Of a DNA stretch of 64,000 nucleotides, positions 34,901 through 39,569 are shown in pieces. The notes under the pieces were generated by a model. It was not told the origin of the DNA. It ran no database searches and saw nothing but the letters and a program-made list of their open reading frames with translations. The DNA is from Tachypleus tridentatus (taxonomy: Eukaryota; Arthropoda; Merostomata; Xiphosura; Limulidae), in the NCBI RefSeq assembly GCF_004210375.1, contig NC_134834.1, positions 142,943,009 to 143,007,008 on the forward strand, in the 5' to 3' direction. The position numbers and the translations under genes are program-made. Numbering within the stretch: the stretch's first letter is position 1; each line of letters begins with the position of its first letter.

Positions 34901-37026
34901 AAGATTCAAACCTTCAAAACTAACAGTAGTATTGAAATGTTACATAAACATGGGATAGCACTAGCAGATCACACCTAATCGCATAGAAATATTTTATGTA
35001 AATAACATATTTCCTTGCAGAATGATTAAAGATTCAATTTTAATCAAACTGGAAGTGAATGAAGGTTAGTTTCTAGTAAGTATAAGTTAACTGATATATT
35101 AACGTTTTAACAAAAGAAAAATTTGATGATATTTTTGTACTCTTTATAATGTAACGGTCAGTCCCACTATTCTTTGGTAAAAGAGTAGCCCACGAGTTGG
35201 CGGTGGGTGGTGATGACCAGCTGCTTTTCCTCTAGACTTACACTGCTAAATTAAGGACAGTTAGTGCAGATAGCCCTCGTGTAGCTTTGCGCAAAATTCG
35301 TAAACAAACAATCTTTAAATTTAAGTAATCTTGAAATTTCTGGCGTTGTTTTTGCTTTTTGAATAAAATCAAAATAAAATCAAAGTGCCATAATTGTATT
35401 TTTTATGTTGTTTGTTTGTGGTTAAGGACAAAGCTACGCAAAGGGCTATCTGTGCTCTGCCCACCACGGGTATCGAAATATGATTTCCAGTGTTGTAAGT
35501 CCATACCGCTGTGTCACTGGGAGTGTATCTCTTATAAACTAGAGGTTTAAATTCAGACGACATGACTATAACTGGTTTTATGATGAGAAAAATTAGTCTC
35601 AGGGTAGCTTTTAAATCGAACAAAATAATATACTTTTTTTTTTTTTTTCTGTTTAAAAACAAAATACTTTTTCAAGAAGTTTTTCGTAGTATACAAATAC
35701 TAACGTCCATGTTGCACCCAAGTCTCTACTGGATCAACGACTCGAACCTTAGCTACCAGAATCAAGAAAAATGTGCATAACAGCCTTTTCAGTGACTCTG
35801 GAACATATAGCCATCTAAGTAATGGCAGTAGCAAAAAACCGAACAGTGAACACTTTAGAATAATAGACTCAGCGAAAGATGAATGGAAGCTAAAAAAGAA
35901 AGAAAAAGGAAGCAACTTCTAATTCATAACCTAAACTGAACAATCAACTAGCTACATCTCAAACTATGACCAACTAATATCCCCTGAGATGCGTGAAAAG
36001 TGAAAAACTTTATCCAAGAAACAAGTATCAATATAAGTTTTAATTTATCGGTTTTATTTATACGTGTACATATATCTGTGCGTGTGTATGATATTCTTTT
36101 TGTATCATCTTGGTGTATTTGTGTGTTTATTTGGTTTTATTTGTCTTTCACATTATGTACATTTCTCCAAAACAATATTTTTTAAACATATGTTTAAATA
36201 CATGTTTTGATTTCATTATGCTATTCTTTTTCTATCTCTATGCCTGTCTATATATGATATGATGAAAATGAAGAGCAAAGAACAACTTCCACATCCATTA
36301 AATCAGTACATAGAGGATGAAAACTAAGTACATAGCGGCTGAACATCTTTATAGACTTAGCAAACAATAAAATTTTCAATTAATTTGTCGAACATTTCCG
36401 AATATTGCAGCATATTTCAATGAACCGTCAACATCATATAGAAATGCTCTTAAATGCATAAGATTGGTTTGGTTTGTTTTCAATTTCGCGCAAAGCTACA
36501 CGAAGGCTATTTGCACTGGCCGTCCATAATTTTGCAGCTTAAAACTAAAGAAAAGAGGTGGCTCATCATCACCACTCACTGCCATCAAATAGTAGGATTG
36601 ACGTCTCATTATAACGCCCCCACTGCTGGAAGGGCGAGCATGTTCGGTGAAGACGATTCAAGTGCCTTAACAACCGGGTCATGCAAGGTCAAAATAAAAG
36701 AATGGCGGTAAAATACACACAGTATAATAAGTTCAATAGAAAATATTGTCTACAAAAAAGATCGTTTGTTAATTCAGTACTGTTTATTATAATAAACAGT
36801 TTTCATTGTTTCATTTAGAATGCTGGGGCTAACGAAGAAGTAATCTTTTCAGAGAGCAAGTTAGAACGAAAGGGTTTATTTATCTTCTAACAACGGTTCG
36901 TGGTTTTTACCATTCAATGCAGGACAACTTTATAAATACGTTAAACTGTGAAACATTTGACTTACCGTCTATAACCGTAGCGGATCCTGTGAGAACAACA
37001 AAGAAAATAGGATATATCCTAAACAT
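1662..37026 (-). CDS. ALP: Alkaline phosphatase, membrane type; seven coding exons, 3' end outside window
   Basis: The product hydrolyses phosphate monoesters at the cell surface or outside the cell through a phosphoserine intermediate, using two Zn and one Mg. Seven exons join in phase (61, 227, 175, 176, 205, 141 and 312 nt) into 432 codons plus one base. Visible residues: signal peptide 1-20; Asp57 in FLGDGMG; nucleophile Ser107 in VPDSAS; His168 and Thr170; Arg181; Glu328, Asp333 and His337 across [13 protein letters not shown]; Asp374, His375 and His377 in TADHSHV. The spacings match the mammalian enzymes (57 to 107, 168 to 170, 333 to 374). Family members are about 520-540 residues, so about 100 are missing: the last His ligand (ETHxGEDV motif) and the C-terminal GPI signal. 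Introns are about 16.9, 1.6, 7.6, 4.8, 0.44 and 2.6 kb. No stop or frameshift is seen, so the gene looks functional. Confidence 0.95.
2110..4572. other. Intron 6, mostly unique AT-rich sequence
   Basis: No gene is seen. Around 3660-3905 there is a decayed minisatellite: phrases like tttaaacccatgtatttataa recur about eight times with irregular spacing. The rest shows no pattern I recognise. Confidence 0.5.
4573..4713 (-). CDS. ALP: Alkaline phosphatase coding exon 6
   Basis: Encodes residues 282-328, [20 protein letters not shown] through [10 protein letters not shown] plus one base. Glu328 is the Mg-site Glu311 of mammalian enzymes, and the motif LLVEGGRIDH is split by the exon 6/7 junction. 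The acceptor is TTTTTTTGCAG, with a tract only about 20 bases long before a SINE begins on the intron side. The donor is GAAG/GTCAG. Confidence 0.95.
4733..5010 (-). mobile_element. SINE-A, full length, next to exon 6 splice acceptor
   Basis: The reverse complement runs from the tRNA-like head (tggctatgcg end) through the body to a degraded caaagcaaacc tail. The tail ends about 20 bases from the acceptor of alkaline phosphatase exon 6, on the same strand as the gene. Confidence 0.8.
5155..5359 (-). CDS. ALP: Alkaline phosphatase coding exon 5
   Basis: Encodes residues 214-281, [20 protein letters not shown] through DTDHTDYLL plus one base. ILGGGRRHF is a family hallmark. NRT at residue 257 is a possible N-glycosylation sequon. 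The acceptor is TTACAG after a T-rich tract and the donor is TTGG/GTGAGT. The 441-bp intron to exon 6 is the shortest in the gene, and much of it is a SINE. Confidence 0.95.
5519..5660. repeat. Small repeat with inverted ends; hammerhead-like core on minus strand
   Basis: The ends atatatgtaaaaa and ttttttacatata are inverted copies about 100 bases apart. On the minus strand, near 5597-5624, ctgacga-t-gacc-gaagaa-ggtc-gaaac resembles the CUGANGA/stem II/GAAA core of a hammerhead ribozyme, with one extra base. Similar strings occur in Penelope-like retroelements, but I cannot verify the family. Confidence 0.35.
6157..6422 (-). mobile_element. SINE-A, full length with target duplication
   Basis: A complete copy, from gtttgttttg tail to ccatgccgggcct head on the minus strand. 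Flanks tttctaaagga (6146) and tttccaaagga (6423) look like a target-site duplication with one mismatch. Confidence 0.9.
6563..8136 (-). mobile_element. Tc1-type transposon, complete ends, broken transposase
   Basis: The element is 1574 bp and flanked by TA at 6561-6562 and 8137-8138. Terminal inverted repeats of roughly 190-210 bp (6563-6772 and 7948-8136) both carry aaaagttaggacacccta and ctaactgagga. The left repeat holds a small extra insertion near 6624-6648. It lies in alkaline phosphatase intron 4, in the same transcriptional direction as the gene. Confidence 0.95.
6807..7785 (-). pseudogene. Tc1-family DD34E transposase, one frameshift and one stop
   Basis: This would cut and paste the element at TA sites. 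On the minus strand it starts [20 protein letters not shown] and has a bipartite helix-turn-helix region ending in GRPSK. The catalytic core follows: [10 protein letters not shown] (Asp at 7347-7349), QHDNDPKHT (Asp at 7074-7076) and NPIEMLW (Glu at 6969-6971), with 34 residues between the last two. It ends in KKRLTAVI. A one-base gain in a C run near 7548 shifts the frame. A TGA at 7353-7355 sits where the family has Trp. All three catalytic residues survive, so inactivation looks recent. Confidence 0.93.
8527..8800 (+). mobile_element. SINE-A, full length, 10-bp target duplication
   Basis: The A box (tggccatgtgg) and B box (gggctcgaat) head is complete, with body and tail. Exact repeats cactctgtaa flank it at 8517-8526 and 8801-8810. 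Confidence 0.95.
8811..10190. other. Intron 4, no gene seen
   Basis: Two diverged copies of a phrase near 8950 and 9085 (ttcc-aacca/accaa..., tagac-ttagaag-ttgg) suggest an old local duplication. Two overlapping ORFs on opposite strands near 9300 have no recognisable features. Otherwise the sequence appears unique. Confidence 0.4.
10203..10378 (-). CDS. ALP: Alkaline phosphatase coding exon 4
   Basis: Encodes residues 155-213, [20 protein letters not shown] through ENEPGRNIN. His168 and Thr170 correspond to mammalian His153 and Ser/Thr155 at the Mg site. Arg181, 13 residues after the His, corresponds to the substrate-binding Arg166. The acceptor is CTTCAG, completing a phase-1 Gly codon from exon 3. 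The donor is AAC/GTACGT, phase 0. A second GT four bases further on would break the frame into exon 5, so I chose the first. Confidence 0.95.
10478..10755 (-). mobile_element. SINE-A, full length
   Basis: Complete minus-strand copy. ttgttaat at 10470-10477 and 10756-10763 is a likely target duplication. It lies about 100 bases upstream of the exon 4 acceptor on the intron side. Confidence 0.9.
10764..11969. other. Intron 3, unique AT-rich sequence
   Basis: No gene, repeat or element recognised. Confidence 0.4.
11970..12114 (-). mobile_element. SINE-A, body only, lacks tRNA head
   Basis: The body of SINE-A in reverse orientation ends in the ccatgagggcatt region, without the head. It abuts the next copy to make an inverted pair. 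Confidence 0.8.
12115..12379 (+). mobile_element. SINE-A, near full length
   Basis: Head gggcccggcatggccagg, B box gggtttgaattctcg, body and caaaccaaaccaaac tail. A short deletion removes the gctgccttccctc segment. Confidence 0.95.
12860..12953. repeat. 32-bp tandem repeat, three copies
   Basis: The unit begins cgatgctttagggaagtgtg and repeats at 12860, 12892 and 12922. The middle copy lacks two bases. The copies are otherwise near identical. Confidence 0.95.
13117..13388 (-). mobile_element. SINE-A, full length
   Basis: Complete minus-strand copy from ttttgcgcaaagctacacga to ggccatgctgggcct. Confidence 0.9.
13510..14415 (-). mobile_element. Mariner-type transposon, internally deleted
   Basis: TA at 13508-13509 and 14416-14417 flanks inverted ends of about 29 bp that differ at two positions near the tips. 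Both contain ctgttcaaaaaatacgcgga. The element is 906 bp, against about 1.3 kb for an intact mariner. It lies in intron 3. Confidence 0.93.
13572..14219 (-). pseudogene. Mariner transposase remnant, catalytic middle deleted
   Basis: The N-terminal part begins [20 protein letters not shown] and holds the paired-like helix-turn-helix region ([43 protein letters not shown]). It runs into a stop at 13842. The C-terminal part continues in another frame with [19 protein letters not shown] and ends near 13572 with [10 protein letters not shown]. The first two catalytic Asp segments are missing; only the third Asp region (SPDLAPCD) remains. It cannot encode an active enzyme, but its intact ends could be mobilised by a related transposase. 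Confidence 0.9.
14418..16430. other. Intron 3, mostly unique
   Basis: No gene recognised. ORFs at 15653-15859 and 16053-16310 have no domain I can name. A faint SINE-A trace lies near 15585-15665. Confidence 0.4.
15585..15665 (+). mobile_element. Possible ancient SINE-A fragment
   Basis: The order attcgaatc, ccacaaac, ctcactttaactctgagtgcgttataa follows the SINE-A B box and early body with many changes. Confidence 0.3.
16444..16565 (+). mobile_element. SINE-B (type 2), full length, 11-bp target duplication
   Basis: Head gtacagcggtatgtct, B box ggggtttgattcccg, body ctgagcagatagccctatgt, tail of aca repeats. aatacgatgtg flanks it exactly at 16433-16443 and 16566-16576, which defines the family's real ends. 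Confidence 0.92.
16726..16904 (+). mobile_element. SINE-C, diverged
   Basis: Head cccagtggttagcg, B box agttcgagccgcg, then agagcacgcttttaact and a body with gacattcc and gactattgttgactgg. It resembles the copy at 51912. Confidence 0.6.
16917..17188 (+). mobile_element. SINE-A, full length with target duplication
   Basis: Complete copy. acttagcatttc (16905) and acttagtatttc (17189) flank it with one mismatch. It is inserted at the 3' side of a SINE-C copy. Confidence 0.95.
17201..18026. other. Intron 3 end, unique sequence
   Basis: No feature recognised before the donor of alkaline phosphatase exon 3. Confidence 0.4.
18027..18201 (-). CDS. ALP: Alkaline phosphatase coding exon 3 (active-site serine)
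   Basis: Encodes residues 97-154, [20 protein letters not shown] and onward, ending ILQWAQVS plus one base. Ser107 in VPDSA is the phosphorylated nucleophile, and [14 protein letters not shown] is the usual continuation. The acceptor is CTATAG and the donor CAG/GTATTA. There is no stop and all invariant residues are kept. The exon is too short and its frame too interrupted on the flanks to stand out as a long ORF; I found it by translating the gap between exons 2 and 4. Confidence 0.95.
18380..18858. repeat. Minisatellite, unit about 42-44 bp, about 11 copies
   Basis: Units contain ttggagacaattagtgctgt, then tatctagaacaatggttaca. The first and last units are more diverged than the middle ones. 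It lies in alkaline phosphatase intron 2, about 180 bases from exon 3. Confidence 0.95.
18860..19822. other. Rest of intron 2, weak repeats
   Basis: From about 18860 to 19270, phrases such as tttggttccattagctgtat, followed by aaac and aaca words, recur loosely every 55-65 bases, like a decayed minisatellite. The remainder is unique. Confidence 0.4.
19823..20049 (-). CDS. ALP: Alkaline phosphatase coding exon 2
   Basis: Encodes residues 21-96, from [19 protein letters not shown] to HVALSK. It contains [11 protein letters not shown], whose Asp (residue 57) is the metal-bridging Asp42 of mammalian enzymes. The acceptor is TTCCAG after a pyrimidine-rich tract. The donor is AAAG/GTACGT and leaves phase 0. 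LSK at the end joins TYSIDK of the next exon exactly as ALSKTY does in relatives. The open frame runs past both splice sites, but the flanking residues do not resemble the family. Confidence 0.95.
20062..20235. repeat. Three-copy repeat beside exon 2 acceptor
   Basis: aaacaccaattaaaa followed by a tagt/tttagatacac-tggag phrase occurs three times (near 20071, 20128 and 20188). The first copy lies about 20 bases from the exon 2 splice acceptor, on the intron 1 side. Confidence 0.7.
20240..20824. other. Intron 1 near exon 2, no clear feature
   Basis: AT-rich. The low-coordinate end of the TIR-flanked transposon may reach into 20740-20824, where I cannot place its boundary. Confidence 0.4.
20825..22358 (-). 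mobile_element. Transposon with long inverted repeats around a SEEQGERFHQD-type gene
   Basis: The arms 20825-20972 and 22205-22358 are inverted copies by eye. Both contain atgtaaca, ttttgttcctgg, then aattgctt and a tattt-c-cttcaaa-tttgc phrase in the same order. They enclose the decayed ORF at 21089-22120. Outer ends and target duplication are not resolved. I recall this protein type as highly repeated in arthropod and cnidarian genomes, but I cannot name its superfamily. Confidence 0.75.
21089..22120 (-). pseudogene. Repetitive 'SEEQGERFHQD' family protein, probable transposase, decayed
   Basis: The minus-strand pieces in order are [65 protein letters not shown]-stop-LWDSRDT, NEP-like [49 protein letters not shown]-like [19 protein letters not shown] and [20 protein letters not shown]. 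Several frameshifts and a stop in the PCxLC motif break it. I read the Asp of FIDSS, the Asp of RDFKM and the Glu of SEEQGE as a possible RNase H-like DDE triad; that is inference. No host function is implied. Confidence 0.7.
22920..23640 (+). pseudogene. LINE ORF1 remnant (RNA-binding, zinc-knuckle)
   Basis: Near 22975-23200, [40 protein letters not shown] and a KITIHATS phrase match the N-terminal region of Jockey-type ORF1 proteins. Near 23420-23520, [30 protein letters not shown] form zinc-knuckle-like Cys/His motifs. [22 protein letters not shown] follows. Frameshifts separate the blocks. The intact protein would coat the element's RNA. Confidence 0.75.
23961..24009 (+). repeat. 49-bp direct repeat, copy 1
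   Basis: cagcgtgtagataaacagag followed by gattctctacctttcattac and aatttaaat, at the ORF1/ORF2 junction of the LINE. Nearly identical to 24898-24946. Confidence 0.95.
23975..25235 (+). pseudogene. LINE ORF2 remnant (endonuclease part)
   Basis: The AP-endonuclease domain is recognisable at 24085-24510: PADIVTF, then [32 protein letters not shown], an [11 protein letters not shown] block where active copies have LGDFNxHNPLWG, and [12 protein letters not shown]. Downstream, [19 protein letters not shown] (about 24780-24832) and a [20 protein letters not shown] block (about 25040-25090) match the linker before the reverse transcriptase. The catalytic Asp of LGDFN is replaced by Glu, and several stops are present. 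Confidence 0.82.
24898..24946 (+). repeat. 49-bp direct repeat, copy 2, inside LINE ORF2
   Basis: The same sequence as 23961-24009 with two small differences, lying in the middle of ORF2 where it does not belong in the family layout. Confidence 0.95.
25235..25687. other. Intron 1, AT-rich, no feature seen
   Basis: Nothing recognised between the LINE fragment and the mariner fragment. Confidence 0.4.
25688..25775 (+). mobile_element. Short mariner fragment fused to a SINE
   Basis: gaacatcaatcaggcagaca through gatgaaagtcttgaaaacca matches 26588-26675 of the neighbouring mariner with modest divergence. It joins the SINE-A copy at the shared word aagg. Confidence 0.85.
25776..26017 (+). mobile_element. 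SINE-A, lacks first part of tRNA head
   Basis: Begins at cgctcgactcgtaat and runs through body and a poly-A-like tail. The A-box part is replaced by the mariner fragment. Confidence 0.85.
26065..26349 (+). mobile_element. SINE-A inserted in a mariner end, 13-bp target duplication
   Basis: aagttgtccagaa is repeated at 26052-26064 and 26350-26362. The copy is full length with a (caaa)n tail. It is younger than the mariner it splits. Confidence 0.95.
26520..27190 (+). pseudogene. Mariner transposase remnant (Hsmar1/SETMAR-like), catalytic middle deleted
   Basis: It opens [20 protein letters not shown], followed by a frame-broken helix-turn-helix region with SRG-like and RELA words. After NRRYKTC it jumps to [20 protein letters not shown], the third catalytic Asp region, and ends with WQKCVETN and a final aromatic stretch. 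The segments with the first two catalytic Asp residues are absent. Multiple stops are present. Confidence 0.85.
27335..27405 (-). mobile_element. SINE-B-like tRNA head only
   Basis: On the minus strand, ccccagtggaacagcggtaa begins a tRNA-like head with B box aggtttgatcccc. No SINE tail is seen. A decayed tRNA relic is an alternative. Confidence 0.5.
27420..29598. other. Intron 1, AT-rich with decayed tandem repeats
   Basis: Around 28050-28350 a loose repeat of about 47-60 bases recurs: tagttgatattaagattga, tagttaatattagggttgac, tagtattaagtttgaatgtc. Around 27962-28033 there is a sequence also found near 40450. The plus-strand ORF at 28162-28476 lies over the decayed repeats and has no recognisable features. 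Confidence 0.5.
29600..30050. repeat. Minisatellite, unit about 42 bp, interrupted by a SINE
   Basis: The phrase gtttcaccatgtgtaccaaa then cacaagagattctgaca recurs about six times (29608, 29652, then 29930, 29968, 30010). The SINE at 29680-29910 splits the array. Confidence 0.88.
29680..29910 (-). mobile_element. SINE-A, 5' truncated, 8-bp target duplication
   Basis: cacaagag flanks it at 29672-29679 and 29911-29918. The copy ends inside the B box, so the tRNA 5' half is missing, as in ordinary 5' truncation during reverse transcription. Confidence 0.95.
30055..31380. other. Intron 1, no gene seen
   Basis: A short gttgttgtt run lies near 30257. A loosely repeated pair of phrases (aagtaaaacctatggattg / aaagtaaaatctgtgtattg) occurs near 31060 and 31120. 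Confidence 0.4.
31385..32335. repeat. 50-bp minisatellite, about 19 copies, with 149-bp higher-order repeat
   Basis: The unit starts cataattgtaatacctcccat, then aaaagtacagacacaactgt. Starts at 31395, 31445, 31495, 31545 and 31595 show an exact 50-base period. Three-unit blocks at 31545-31693 and 31694 onward share the same variant order (accgtttgtacatccacaat, then ttttacaccc, then gtagtacctcc). Minus-strand ORFs across it are by-products. Confidence 0.97.
32636..32891 (-). mobile_element. SINE-A, near full length
   Basis: Complete minus-strand copy with a short internal deletion in the body (between ccccaacac and ttttaccaac). Confidence 0.9.
33266..33330 (+). mobile_element. SINE-B (type 1), 3' part
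   Basis: The words tatcgtggtgggcacagcac, agatagcccattatgta and aaacaaacaa match the B-type tail. Confidence 0.5.
33340..33800. other. Intron 1, no feature seen
   Basis: AT-rich sequence without a recognised element. Confidence 0.4.
33807..34082 (-). mobile_element. SINE-A, full length
   Basis: Complete minus-strand copy from ttgaatttcgcgcaaagcta to ggccatgccgggccc. Confidence 0.9.
34186..34437 (+). mobile_element. SINE-A, divergent subtype
   Basis: Head ttgttaggacgctcgattcg, then cgggcttcaattctcctcg, gcgggcgttatactgtgccg, ccagtcccactatttgttgg, and a shortened body. It shares its head with the copy at 455. Confidence 0.6.
34440..35148. other. Intron 1, no feature seen
   Basis: The ORF at 34775-34978 has no recognisable features. 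Confidence 0.4.
35149..35310 (+). mobile_element. SINE-A, lacks tRNA head
   Basis: Starts at ataatgtaacggtcagtccc and runs to the caaacaa tail; 5' truncated. Confidence 0.85.
35405..35527 (-). mobile_element. SINE-B (type 1)
   Basis: gtttgtttgtggttaaggac tail, gtgctctgcccaccacgggt, and the head ending in gctgtgtcactggg. Confidence 0.8.
35633..35649. repeat. Poly-T run
   Basis: A T run of more than 15 bases, not attached to a recognised element. Confidence 0.8.
36466..36690 (-). mobile_element. SINE-A, diverged
   Basis: Minus-strand copy with several small deletions in body and head; it ends ccgggtcatgcaagg. Confidence 0.85.
36966..37026 (-). CDS. ALP: Alkaline phosphatase coding exon 1 (signal peptide)
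   Basis: This exon encodes 20 residues ([20 protein letters not shown]) plus the first base of an Asp codon. It is a short basic start followed by a hydrophobic core, as in a secretory signal peptide. The ATG has an A at -3, and an in-frame TAG lies upstream at 37069-37071, so this is the first usable Met. The donor GTAAG follows at 36965. The split codon is completed by the first two bases of exon 2, which supports the pairing across a 16.9-kb intron. The upstream flank has a weak TATA-like string on the minus strand near 37145-37154. I do not call it a promoter, and an upstream non-coding exon is possible. Confidence 0.85.
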
Positions 37027-37797
37027 TGTGACAGCTGTGCAATACGGTAGATATATCAGAAGAAGAGTCTAACCGATTCGTTGTGGTTATAACTAAACAA
37101 GTCTGTCCTGAGCTACTTTCGGGCCGTTGCAGGTGAGTGAACGCACTATATTGTAGCTCCCTCTCTTATGACAACATGTCTCGAAACGTCACCTGCTAAA
37201 CAGGTAATATTATAGAAGCTTCACGATTGGTCGAAGCAAGAAGACCTGTTAATAGTTACTATCACGTTTTGAAATAATACTGAAAGCTAGTTAGTTTCAG
37301 CCACTTCCCTTGTCTGAGAATATCTTTAAATTGGTAAAAACACAGCGCTAACTCTTACTGCGAAATCTCGAAGTTATCTATTCAACGTCTGCTAAAAATT
37401 CTATTTATAAATATCCAAAGTCTGACAAAAATAAAGTAGAAAAAAACATTTTAATAATAAATAAAATTTCCTTACTCATAGTAATAAAGCGCCTAGGTTA
37501 GAAATATTATAATTTAAAATTTACACTTCGTTACATTTCAAATGTTCAATTCCTCCAATGTTTTAATTTGGGGTGTTCGAAACTTTTTTCTAGAAGGAAA
37601 AAAAAAGGCAAATTAATCTAATAACAAATCGTATAACAGTTGCTATAGTTTTTTTCTTCCTTGAAATGAAATAAGTATTTCGTTGTTTATTTCTCACAAA
37701 CCGTTAAATAATTTCAGAAAAATCACGACATATAAGCACATGTTGACCACAAAACTTACGCAGTGAGCTATATGCGCTGTGCCCGCTCTGAATACAG
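37027..37797. other. 5' flank of the alkaline phosphatase gene
   Basis: Expected to hold the 5' UTR and promoter, or a donor-side intron if there is an upstream non-coding exon. I see only a weak TATA-like string and make no firm promoter call. Confidence 0.35.
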
Positions 37798-38046
37798 TGT
37801 TTGTTTAGAATTTCGCGCAAAGATATACGAGGGCTTTCAGCAGTGTAAGACTAGAGGGAAGGCAGCTACTCATCACCATCCGCAGGCAGCTCTTGGGCTA
37901 CCCTTTTACCAACAAATAGCGGGATTGACTGTAACATTATAACGACCTCACGGCTGAAAGAGCAATAATGTTTGTTGTGAAGAGGATTGAAACCCGCGAC
38001 CCTCGGGTTACGAGTGGAGCGCCCTAATCACTTGGCTATGCCGTAC
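37798..38046 (-). mobile_element. SINE-A
   Basis: Minus-strand copy with a deletion removing the gctagccgtccctaattt segment; head ends ggctatgccgtac. Confidence 0.85.
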
Positions 38047-38246
38047 TGATTATTTAAGTATTTTCTACGTATTATAAGAAACGTATTATAGTTATCAAAA
38101 ATCAAAGCATCTCCGTTCTATTACGCTTCACAGTTTGCTAGTACGTCAGAGTAAATAGCAGAAAAAATAACTTTAGGAAAATGCTATAAAGAAATTTACA
38201 AGCAGTCCTCGTTATAAAGCATCGTAAATAAGGTACGCTTGAGATG

Positions 38247-38320
38247 TATTTTCTGATATTCGTGCAAAGCTACTTGAGGGATATCTGCACTAGCCGTTCC
38301 AAGTTTAGTACTGTTAAAAT
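38247..38320 (-). mobile_element. SINE-A, 3' end only
   Basis: gtgcaaagctacttgagg, ctgcactagccgttcc and gtttagtactgt match the last 75 bases of the family. The rest is absent. Confidence 0.65.
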
Positions 38321-38610
38321 GAAGTCGACTGCAGCCACGCACGCAGCTCGCAGGCTATTCTTGTTTGATCTTATGACGTCTATATGAATAAGATTTTTCT
38401 CCACAGGAAAGTTACACTGAAAGTAGTGTAAAATAAACACGATAATTCGAGAAACATGGCACTGTCGCTTTTTTACCTGAGAGAAGTTAAACTGACAGTT
38501 TGTAAAATAAATATGAGACAACTGATAATAAATGAGTGAAATATCTCGTGTTTTGTTTCTTTTCAGAGGTGTTAAACTGAAGATATTCTAAAATAAATTT
38601 AATATCTCGT

Positions 38611-38703
38611 GGCCTGCCACTGCCGGGTGGTTAGGTGTTCAACTCATCAAGTGAGGGTTACGGGTTTGAATCCTCGTCACACCAAATTATAGTCACCCTT
38701 TCA
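38611..38703 (+). mobile_element. SINE-A tRNA head only
   Basis: cactgccgggtggttaggtg, B box gggtttgaatcctcg, and caccaaattatagtcaccc. It then stops after cctttca, so the body is missing. Confidence 0.65.
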
Positions 38704-38944
38704 TAATGATATCTCGAGGAATTTGGTACTTAGGATGAGTGTTTTTAGTACCTAAACTAGCTCAAAATTTGTTCATTTTAATTTTCTTAGAATATGAAAA
38801 ATAGAGGAAAAAGAATCAGTAAATTAGCAAAAATGTATAATGAAAGTGAATGTCTTTAGATAATAAATATAAATATTCCATCACACGAAGCTGAGCAAAC
38901 ACTTTCTACTTTGGCCCTTTTGGCGCAGAGCCGTAACTAGTCTT

Positions 38945-39226
38945 AGTTTGTTTGTTTTGTTTTTTGAATTTCGCGCAAAGCTACACGAGGGCTATCTGCA
39001 CTAGCCGTCCCTAATTTAGCAGTGTAAGACTAGAGGAAAAGCAGCTAGTCATCACACCCCACCGCCAACTCTTGGGCTACTCTATTATCAACGAATAATG
39101 GGATTAACTGTCACATTATAACGCCCCCAAAGCTGATAGGGGGAACATATTTGGTGCGACGGGGATTCGAACCCGCGACCCACGGTTTACGAGTCGACTG
39201 CCTTAACCACCTGGCCATGCCGGGTC
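38945..39226 (-). mobile_element. SINE-A, full length
   Basis: One of the best-preserved copies, with gtttgtttgttttg tail and ggccatgccgggtc head. Confidence 0.95.
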
Positions 39227-39444
39227 ATTTGGTTTTGGCGATTCTTATTAAACCACCAAGTAAATGGTTAAAAATCGAATAAAAAAATGTAAAACAGCTG
39301 TTGATTGATCTTCATGTAATACATCTGCATTGAATGTAATCCACAACAAGTTATTAGATAGGAATATCTGTCAATGGAAAAGTGTTAGGACAACGGATCA
39401 ATATTCAATGACATATGATTCAATGTTTTCCCCCTAGAAAATTT

Positions 39445-39564
39445 TGTTTGTTTGTTTGAAATTTAGCACAAAGCTACACAATGAGCTATCTGTAATTTGC
39501 TCACCAAGGGTATCGAAATTCGGTTTCTAGCGATGAAAGTCCACAAACTGTGCCACTGTAGGGG
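39445..39564 (-). mobile_element. SINE-B (type 1)
   Basis: gtttgtttgtttgaaattta tail, accaagggtatcgaaattcg, and head ending aactgtgccactgt. Confidence 0.8.
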
Positions 39565-39569
39565 GTGAA

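Noticed and set aside
37140..37160. TATA box for alkaline phosphatase
   Set aside because: The string is weak and the transcription start is unknown, so it is not listed as a promoter.
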